Source: Acanthosoma haemorrhoidale (Eukaryota; Arthropoda; Insecta; Hemiptera; Acanthosomatidae). Taken from it: 64,000 nt of DNA. The stretch spans positions 94,241,333 to 94,305,332 of the forward strand of contig OV884013.1 in NCBI GenBank assembly GCA_930367205.1, in the 5' to 3' direction. The position numbers were made by a program, and so were the translations under genes. Position 1 is the stretch's first letter. Every line of letters starts with the position of its first letter. Below are positions 55,531 to 64,000 of this stretch, one piece after another. The notes under the pieces are model-generated. The model was given only the letters and a program-made list of their open reading frames with translations, did not search any database and was not told the DNA's origin.

Positions 55531-56675
55531 ATATATGATTATTTTATGTAGACTATTTGGCCATAACATTTTTTCTTTCTGCCTATCTTATACTGGAAGT
55601 CTCAACATAAACTTAATAAATATGAATGGGTAAAGTAAAAAATTAGTTTTCGATTTCGAACCAAAGATGCTTGTTGGACTCTTTAGAACTTTTATGTACA
55701 GCCCCCCTCCTCTTGGGCTGGATACATAAAATCTAGTTCTAAAGTTGCCAATGATGTCCAAACGGCAATAAAAGTAATTACAGCCACATATAAAAACCAT
55801 TAAGGATAATTTATTTATTAGCGCAAAGGACCATTGGATGGCGTCCAGCTGTTATATTCTTTGACAGTTTGCAAGGATTTGTAGTTTCTTGATGATAACT
55901 ATCAATGTGTTTGATGAAAGAATCAAATCACTTCATTTATTTCTAAAAAAAAAAATAATTATGTCATATTGCTAACTATATATAACTACTTTATGCGAAG
56001 GAAAAATGACTTAATGGTTCTCTTTGAAATAGATCTTCATGAATATGTAAGAGATATGCTCAAATTGCTTAACTAAAGCTGACTGCGTGTCATTTACTAG
56101 TCACTAACTTGGAAGTTAGAATAAAGCCTTTGGAAGTGTTTATACTGTCAGTTCCGTGTTATTAAAATAACTGTTAATTACATGATAAATCCCACATATC
56201 TGAATGATTTTGTTACAAACAATACGATTTTCCATTACCATACTTACCTAGGATTATATGTCTATAACACTAAGGACACTTCGCTTAGTAACAATCTATG
56301 AATTGCTGAAACGATAATTGCCATGGAATGTCAAAGCTAGTGTTCAGAATGCTAATGATACCCGCTATAAAATCTAACGTGCGCAATCAATATCGGCGAT
56401 AGGATCGCGAGCTGAGGCAAAATAGAAAAAGGTATTAGTCGTGATTGAACTGAACAATATAGTTCCCTTCCCGTTGTACTTAATAATTCAGGAAATAATG
56501 TTGAAACGGCACACAGGGAAGTGTCAACGTGAATCGATAAACGGGCCGGCGCGATTGCTCAACGTGTCTCGCTGGTAGTAATTCGTGCGCGGCCAAATCA
56601 GCATTGACCCTCGCGTGCACGACACAGAACTGTAACAGGCCAGATACACTGGGTCAGTCTGATAATGACCGACAT
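55531..56675. other. no gene recognised
   Basis: AT-rich; no exon or element boundary recognised. Confidence 0.4.
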
Positions 56676-56835
56676 CGTGGGGCAGTGGTTAACGCGGACA
56701 TAGCCAATAACTTGCAGACCAGGGTCCGATTCATGACTCCAATAGAAATTCCTCCTGATGGTGGTTACCCAGCCCCTTTAAGGAAAACAAATGTTTTCTT
56801 GAAGGGAGGAAAAGGGGGTACGATTGACCTATAAC
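56676..56835 (+). repeat. tRNA-derived SINE
   Basis: GTGGGGCAGTGGTTAACG (A box) and GGTCCGATTCATGACTCC (diverged B box) with tRNA spacing, followed by a GC-richer body with TGGTTACCCAGCCCC. Family differs from the others here. Confidence 0.55.
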
Positions 56836-58710
56836 TATACCTCATTTACCAAGTGGAGTAGTGGTAAACCTATCGCAGAATCCCTTTATAAATAATGGTT
56901 TTTCAGTTTTAATTTTAGAACGTATTACAACTTTCTTAATAGATCAAGGTAGATAATAATAATGATTGGGTGACCCAAAATTATAATTTTCATCAGCATA
57001 AAAATCTTCAAGTGAAGACAAAAACTGCGCGTTCATCATTCAAAATGATGAATCAGATATAGTGAAAATTCATGCAAAATTCCATACCTAAAAGGGTTGT
57101 TTCGCAGTTACGACTTTAACAGGGGAGGAATTTATTCAGATTTGTTATAGCATGTCTTTTGGTTTTGTTTTTCAAAACCAGAAACTGATATGTGTTCACT
57201 CATGCTTGGGTCTGCCTGTTTTCGTTTTATAAACATGAGGTTTTGCAGGGAGGTTGTACTATTGATGATCCAACGTCATGGCTAATGCTGCTAACTAATC
57301 AACTAAATCAACAAATATTTAATGATTTATTGATATAATAATTGCGTCGTGATAACATTTCTTTATCATGTTGAGTAGGTAATAAAATTATACACGATCT
57401 CTAATTTTATTATTTATTTATTTTATTATAGTCCTGATTACCTGATAATTCACGTTCACTACTATATTATAGCGATATTTTGGGCCCTTAAAATATGTTA
57501 TATTTAAATGTTGAGTGGAGATACTAGAAGAGTGGCAGCCGTACAGGTAATATCTCTTCTAAGCACCTGATGCTGATGGCTTAGGCCGAACATATTTTGG
57601 GAAATAAAAAGCTGTGGTCATGCTCAAGTAGCGTTGATTCATTATCTAGATCCTAGAAGGATCGTGGTAACCAGTGATGTAACTCGACAGTCAGTTGTCA
57701 CGAGAAAGGAAAGATGGCCAGAGGTACAGATAGATATATCTGTACGTATACAGTTTCCAATTGCTGGTAATTGAGAGATAGACTTAGTCAGTTGTCAGTT
57801 GTGAGTTACAGTGCTCGTGATGTGCACAGTCAATTATAAAATGGAAATAGAGAGAGTCAGTACAGATGGTCGTTTGATAAAATAAAATAATGGAAGTTAC
57901 AAAAAAGAAGAGATAATCCTAAAAATATCATGGGATTCATAGCAAATGATTTATCTGATCATCTTGGTACTGTTGATACTCTCAACGAAACATCCAACGA
58001 AAACTCCATTGTAATTATTTAGAATGCTTCACGTGGCCTTATATGGTCAATATATTATTATCAATTTTTCAATTGGAAGATAGGAACCCACCTGAGATAT
58101 TAAGTTTCACTTTATTAAGTAAATTTATTTTTTTCAAACTCACCTTTCCTATTTATTTATTTTCAGTATCATTTCAGCTAAATTCTTAATGTGCTTAAAT
58201 TAAGATCTGTACAATGTTTTAAATCTTTTTGTGTACTTTACTGGTATTTAAACGTTTTCATACTTTAGTGATATTGAAAAAGAGTTAACGATGATTTAAT
58301 TACGATTTGAGTATTCATTATTGTCAATGAATGAAAAACAACAACATTTTATTGTACTCTTTTAAGCTTGATGCTTTTTCGCCGAGGACAGATTGATTTG
58401 TTTCTAATAAGAAGCGAAAAAAACATTGTTTCCCAGGTATACGAAAATACCTTTTTTTTTTTCTTTTTGAGGTTAATCATGAAAAAAAGCTTATCAACAG
58501 GTACCGGTTCAAAAGTTTTGGCTTAACTCTAAAAAGGAGACGCTACGCTGTGAAACTAGAATAAAGTGGGTAAGGCTGACCTCTGGAACAAATCTCTTCA
58601 AAAATGGGAATCAAATGTAGGAACGGTGATTTGTCGGATTCGTCGTTATTTCTGAATATTATTATTTTTTTTTTTTTTTTTTATCAGATAGTTCTGTCTG
58701 CATAAATGTA
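56836..58710. other. no gene recognised
   Basis: AT-rich; includes a 20-T run at about 58663-58682 directly left of the next element. Confidence 0.4.
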
Positions 58711-59533
58711 AAGGGCGTCCCAGAATTAACGCAAGATTTGATTTAAATAAAAAACACAGTTTTTAGTATTTTTGTTGAATTATGAAGTAAATAGGACAGG
58801 GGTATTTATAGAATAACACATCGGGCAAATGGCCTCCACGACTTTGCTGGCACATACGCACTCTTTTGTCGAAATTTTCCATGACCATTTGGCATAAATA
58901 TGGTTGAATTTCGTTGAAGCAGCGTTGAATTTCCTTTTTTAATGCACGGGTGGATGTGGGCTTGTTGACATACACCTTTGACTTCAAATAACCCCATAAA
59001 AATAAATCTAAAGGTGTTAAATCACACGATCTAATCACCGGAACGAGAGAGTACAGTGTTGTGTTAACTGAATTTTGTAAGCATGGAGACCCACATATTT
59101 AGTGAGTATACCGCTGTTGAGGGCTTTTTGAAATTTGCAATTCTTGTCTACGACGCCGAATTGATGTTCCTGGATTTTCAACACTCTCACGCACAGCTTC
59201 GATATTGACATTTGAACGGCTTGTTTTTGGACGACCAGTGTGCTTAGTCTCTCCAACTGATCCAGTCTTCCTAAATTTTTCAATTAATCTCTTCACAGTT
59301 GATGAAGTCAAAACACTATTCCGACCATATTTTGTATGAAATTTTCGAACTGCGGCCGCCAAACTTTCATTATTTTTGAGATAATGTTCAACAATAAAGA
59401 CACGTTGTTCTATCGTGTAACGCTCCATTTTTACTAACCCTAAGCTGTCAAACTGTGTTTTTTTAGGGTTGTCAGCACTTTACTGCACAAATGGCGGAAA
59501 ATTCAAATCTTACGTTAATTCTGGGACAGCCTT
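58711..59533 (-). mobile_element. Tc1/mariner-type deletion derivative, copy 2
   Basis: 823 bp with terminal repeats AAGGGCGTCCCAGAATTAAC (left) and, inward from the right, AAGGCTGTCCCAGAATTAAC, flanked by TA on both sides (58709-58710, 59534-59535). On the minus strand: transposase N-terminus (ATG at 59428, 109 codons, MERYTIEQRVFIVEHYL), a central deletion after VGLHAYKIQLTQ, and the C-terminus with CDLTPLDLFLWGYLKSK. The missing centre would hold the first two catalytic Asp residues. Same deletion as 20019-20878. Confidence 0.82.
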
Positions 59534-59535
59534 TA

Positions 59536-60959
59536 TTTTATTAATACAAGCAGATATTTTATAAACTTTTATTATAGCCATATAGAAGGACCGTTTTCTC
59601 CCTCGCAGTTCAATAAAGTTCAACAAAGGCTGACCCCCTCTGTGACAGCAATCTTTTCCAGATGGAGTTCATAACGCTGAAAAACCTCGGAGAAAACATT
59701 AGAAAAAAAAAAGTTTTTTATAAGCTATAAAAAAGCTAATAGTATCGGTCTTAAATGTCGTGAGTTATATAACCAATTATCCAACACTAATGAATGTAAC
59801 ACAATTACTGACATATCAGTCATGATACGATCTTAACTCCACAGTTGATGATAAATGTTTTATCACCACCCCTCCACTATCCTTTCCAACCCTTGATATA
59901 CCTATGTACCCCATAAGGATCGCAAACTCAAGCTTCTAGACTAGTAATGTTACTATGCCTATATATCGCTGATGTAATTTTTGTGTAGTCTATTAATAAA
60001 TTGATTTTTAAAAATAATGTTGATTGGAGAATTTAACTGCGTTAAACCACAAGTACCTCGATTTCGTAGTGGTGATTAATTTTAATTACTATTGTAATAA
60101 TAATAGTTAAAGGATTGAATACTATTTACTCAGACTTCTGAAGCTTGTCTTCTATTTGCCTTTAAAGAGTTAACTAGTCTTTTTATTTGCATGGAATCAA
60201 AGTGGATAATTAGAACACATTAACATTCCACGTTTATGACAAATCTTTATTTATGTTCGATTCATTATTTATTTGTTAAAAAAATACTATGATCGCATAT
60301 TAACCGGCAAGAGTGAAATGTTCTCCACACAGTAACAAAACTAAACTACACTGGCAAGGCCATCCATCTGTTGAGGATAATAACTGAATATAAAAGATAA
60401 TCAAATATTTTTTTATCAAACATCTGATGAGTTAATCATCATATCAAATGAATGCAATTAGAAGAACGTTAAATCGTGTGAAAAATAGAATAGACCATAG
60501 GGAGATATACAGGTACAATTATCTCAGGTCAAACACGTCAACAGTGCAGTAACATTAATCGTAATTTTCGTAACACTATAAAATTAATAAATCGGTTTTG
60601 TAAGAGATAAGAATTACGTAAGAAAAAGAATGTAAGATAAAGAAGGAAAGGTTTTCGAGCACAGATAGATTTGAGCATAGCTCTAAAGTCATGAAGTCCA
60701 GTTACGGTTGTTAAATTAAGGTGGCAATATTGCTATACAATTTTATTACTATTGCCGGTGCTCAATCGGCTTCGAACCATGCCTGGTGCCTGGTGATAAT
60801 AAAATATTCTAATTTAATTTGAAACCCAAACATTTTTATCAACCAAATCCAAAGATCACGAATCACTTAATTTAAAAAATAAAACGGTTTGTCTATCTCC
60901 ACCAACATCAGTGCTACAATTAACGAGGATGTGATAAGCATTAATATGGTTTCATTCTT
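59536..60959. other. no gene recognised
   Basis: AT-rich intergenic sequence without recognisable frame. Confidence 0.4.
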
Positions 60960-62830
60960 ATGCTTCAGTTGTGTCTTCAGTTCTCAGAACTTTTGATTGA
61001 AAGGGTAAGATACGTTTGATGTTAGACTGTTTTGTTTGTCACTCATAGCTCTATTCCGTATGTCCAGATTAGTTTTAGTAAAACTTTGTAAATCAGTAAT
61101 TTATTTTCTATTGAGAGATGGGATGCCCTTTAAAGTAGTCTGTACAGTTGTCCAAAACCTCTGTTAAGTTCTAATCTTTTTAGCCTCGTGTATGGGTTCC
61201 ATGTCAGCCTTTTGTCGAGATGGAAGCCTAAATACCGTATTGTCTCGGATGCAGGAAGAGGAATGGAATTCCTTGGGAAGTCCCCCTTGGGAAGTACGCT
61301 CCTCCTTCAGCCACGTCTCAGGATAAGAGCCAGTGGAGGCCGAACAAGAGCGCGAGGGCCACAGACACTCAGGACATGATTAGAGAAACTGGCCATTGCC
61401 AGAACACCCACTGCCACGTATTTATAGCAAGTCACGACGCCAATAGCGCTTTAGACTCCGAGGAGAATTATAGGGATGTGTGGTGGAGAGTAATGACTGT
61501 GCTAGGGGATCAGTGTGGTTGGATAGGTTTAGATGGAATTTCATAAACTTGGAAGGGATGAGTTCAAGAATGTAGTAATGTACTAAGATCGTTATGAAGG
61601 GTTTAGTTGCTGACGTAATAAGGAGCATTAACCATTGTTCTCAGGACTTTTCATTGAAAGGAATGGATATACTTGATGTTAGACTTTTTTGCTGTCCCCC
61701 ATGGGTCTATTCCGTATTTCCAGATTGGTTTTAGTATAAGTTTGTAGATTAGTAATTTATTTTCTATTGAGAGATGGGATGTCCTTTAAAGTAGTCTGTA
61801 TAGTTGTCCAAAACGTCAGTTCAGTTCTAGTCTTTTTAGCCTCGTGTGTGGGTTCCATGTCAACCTTTTGTCGAGATGGAAGCCTAAATACCGTACTGTC
61901 TCGGATACAGGAAGAGGAATGGAATTACAGGATTGCAGTGTCATCTGCAAATGTTGCCAAGAAGGTATTAAGTATAAAGTATAAGTTTGTAGATTAGTAA
62001 TTTATTTTCTATTGAGAGATGGGATGCCCTTTAAAGTAGTCTGTATAGTTGTCCAAAACGTCAGTTCAGTTCTAGTCTTTTTAGCCTCGTGTGTGGGTTC
62101 CATGTCAACCTTTTGTCGAGATGGAAGCCTAAATACCGTACTGTCTCGGATAAAGGAAGAGGAATGGAATTACAGAATTGCAGTGTCATCTGCAAATGTT
62201 GCCAAGAAGGTATTAAGTATAAAGTATAAGTTTGTAGATTAGTAATTTATTTTCTATTGAGAGATGGGATGTCCTTTAAAGTAGTCTGTATAGTTATCCA
62301 AAACGTCAGTTCAGTTCTAGTCTTTTTAGCCTCGTGTGTGGGTTCCATGTCAACCTTTTGTCGAGATGGAAGCCTAAATACCGTACTGTCTCGGATACAG
62401 GAAGAGGAATGGAATTACAGGATTGCAGTGTCATCTGCAAATGTTGCCAAGAAGGTATTAAGTATAAAGTATAAGTTTGTAGATTAGTAATTTATTTTCT
62501 ATTGAGAGATGGGATGTCCTTTAAAGTAGTCTGTATAGTTATCCAAAACGTCAGTTCAGTTCTAGTCTTTTTAGCCTCGTGTGTGGGTTCCATGTCAACC
62601 TTTTGTCGAGATGGAAGCCTAAATACCGTACTGTCTCGGATACAGGAAGAGGAATGGAATTACAGGATTGCAGTGTCATCTGCAAATGTTGCCAAGAAGG
62701 TATTAAGTATAAAGTATAAGTTTGTAGATTAGTAATTTATTTTCTATTGAGAGATGGGATGTCCTTCGAGTTAGTCTGTACAACTGTTCAAAGCGTTTAG
62801 TTCTTGTATTTTTAGCCTCGTGAGTGGGTA
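60960..62830 (-). pseudogene. Jockey-type LINE RT tail with internal tandem duplication
   Basis: The minus strand encodes VRYLGFHLDKRLTWNPHTRL, DIPSLNRK and ITNLQTYTKTNLE, then KVLRTMVNAPYYVSN, and NLSNHTDPLAQSLL to PRSLKRYWRRDLL, the RT C-terminus of a Jockey element. The YLGFHLD segment is repeated in the tandem array at 61733-62775, and another copy lies at about 61075-61265. Broken by stops. A partner copy of the extreme 3' end lies at 15330-15790. Confidence 0.65.
61733..62775. repeat. tandem array, 245-bp period, 4 full units plus a partial
   Basis: Units start at 61733, 61978, 62223, 62468 and 62713 (partial) and differ at only a few bases (for example GTCC/GCCC, TTGTCC/TTATCC). Each unit is a piece of LINE RT tail read on the minus strand. 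Confidence 0.92.
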
Positions 62831-64000
62831 ACAGGCTCTAATGAGTATTAATTAGATAAAAAGTGACCATAATGGATTTATAAATAATAAAATTGATGAC
62901 TTTTAAACAGTCAGCATTAAATCAATAAAAAAGCTGGTTGTGTAAATCAAAATTCACATATCGTTTCAATATATATGTGATATATTTTGCATTAATGAAT
63001 AATCATCTACTAAATATTAATTACAAAATAATAAAAAAAGTAATATGAAAATAATAATCAATATAACCTTGTCTAATAATCCGGGTAAGTGAATAATCCC
63101 GGAATGTTACGAGGAAGTGTGTTATATTTAATAAATAAACATATCATTTAGCAATGATTTAGCAATTAAAATAGAATATTGTAATTAAGAAAAATAAATG
63201 CAAATATCAGAAAAGAGGTCTAATTCCACAGGCTTCAGCGGTCTACTTGCCCAGACACTTGATTTGATGTTGTTCACCTAAGGAAAAGATCACTTGTCTA
63301 GATTGAGGTTAGCTTTTGATCAAATTGTCAATGCTAGCTGAGTTATGTGAGCATCAGAGACCCTGGTATCTTATTGTCTGACGGTATAAGGAGTTACGGG
63401 CTCTCTATCCTGCTAGAGAGAGGCCTTGGGTGCTAGATGCAACAGTGAATCGTGCCTTGATGATGCGGAGAACGGTGGCTCGCGGCTCCCAGTGATTGTC
63501 CATCTTCGTACTCACAACTCCTCCCCGTTCGTCACGATCTAGAGGGGCGGGGAAAGGAGTCCAGTGAGTGTCGTAATGTCTTTGCAACTTAGCGCCTACG
63601 CACTTACCACCCTGCTTGCTAAAGACTTTGCAGCTGCATTTCCTTTGAATAAAGTTGATAATAATAGCAATAGTAGCATTATTATACTGGGGTATCTTTG
63701 TTCCTTAAGAACAAACATTCATTTAACATAAAGTGGGTTCTTTGACAGTATCAGTCAACGCTAAAATTTACAATCTACAAATAAAAATAAAATGAAATCA
63801 GTAAATATATCGTAAAAAAAATTACATATACACATAAAAGACTTAAAATTAATTAAAATTATAAAACAAAATGAATATAAACAAAAATATATGAAGAAAA
63901 TAAAACAAGACCTTTTTAGAAACATAAAATATCTACACGTGCAATAATTCACAATTTCCTATTTAAACATGAGTATGTAAAAAAATAAATATCTCGATTT
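62831..64000. other. no gene recognised
   Basis: AT-rich except for 63400-63640, which is GC-richer and holds a 60-codon minus frame (63405-63587) with no family signature; it could be an exon or an element fragment. Confidence 0.35.

Noticed and set aside
61767..62732. Four nearly identical 76-codon + ORFs that look like a tandem gene family
   Set aside because: They are the wrong strand of a LINE RT tail repeated every 245 bp; the minus strand carries the recognisable YLGFHLDKRLTW motif.
63405..63587. GC-richer 60-codon minus ORF
   Set aside because: Coding-like composition but no recognisable family, partner exon or clear splice site.
1..64000. CRISPR arrays, prophage or bacterial operons
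   Set aside because: Repeats present are tandem or transposon-derived without spacers, and genes have spliceosomal introns and poly(A) signals.

Overview
This window looks like AT-rich insect nuclear DNA (probably hemipteran, but the species cannot be read from sequence). It has long introns, few coding exons and a dense load of transposable-element debris. No bacterial operons, CRISPR arrays or phage genes were seen. Two host loci are well supported. The first, at about 0.6-3.1 kb on the + strand, is a snoRNA host gene: four consecutive introns between tiny non-coding exons (57, 59, 50 and 62 nt) each carry one box C/D snoRNA, and two further C/D candidates lie upstream. One snoRNA carries the guide GACAAGCATAT of U27 (SNORD27, targeting the 5' end of 18S rRNA), which makes the locus a UHG/SNHG1-type gene. 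A short coding exon of an unrecognised gene lies antisense at 1065-1238.

The second locus is a cytochrome P450 of the CYP4 family on the + strand. I could join 12 exons from 23706 to 50057 with every GT-AG boundary and reading phase intact (489 codons plus stop). It has the I-helix GHDTT, K-helix ETLR, PERF and heme-binding [10 protein letters not shown] motifs, and an AATAAA at 50392. Two further homologous first exons, at 13735 and 17709, each start with GCC-ATG and end in the same phase with a GT donor. No second set of downstream exons accompanies them. The locus therefore looks like one P450 body with three alternative membrane-anchor exons, or one gene plus two exon-1 duplicates. The 3' UTR holds a perfect 14-bp stem-loop.

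The rest is mobile DNA, much of it inside P450 introns. The last intron contains a 5276-bp Gypsy-type LTR retrotransposon (44397-49672). Its two 329-bp LTRs read as identical, and it has gag, a canonical T TTT TTA -1 frameshift site, a protease and an integrase. It lacks reverse transcriptase, and a 36-bp minisatellite lies near where RT should be. Also present are a 1531-bp solo LTR with a 5-bp target duplication (35956-37486), an integrase fragment of another Gypsy element (39.0-39.8 kb), a decayed Harbinger element split by a Tc1/mariner-type deletion derivative (18.7-21.3 kb), a second copy of that derivative (58711-59533), and a mariner fragment (16.45-17.11 kb). Further pieces are a two-copy MITE, several tRNA-derived SINEs and many fragments of Jockey/CR1-type LINEs. 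Among the LINEs are a chimeric gag-like/LINE-RT structure with inverted ends (4.56-7.86 kb) and a LINE tail tandemly repeated with a 245-bp period (61.7-62.8 kb).
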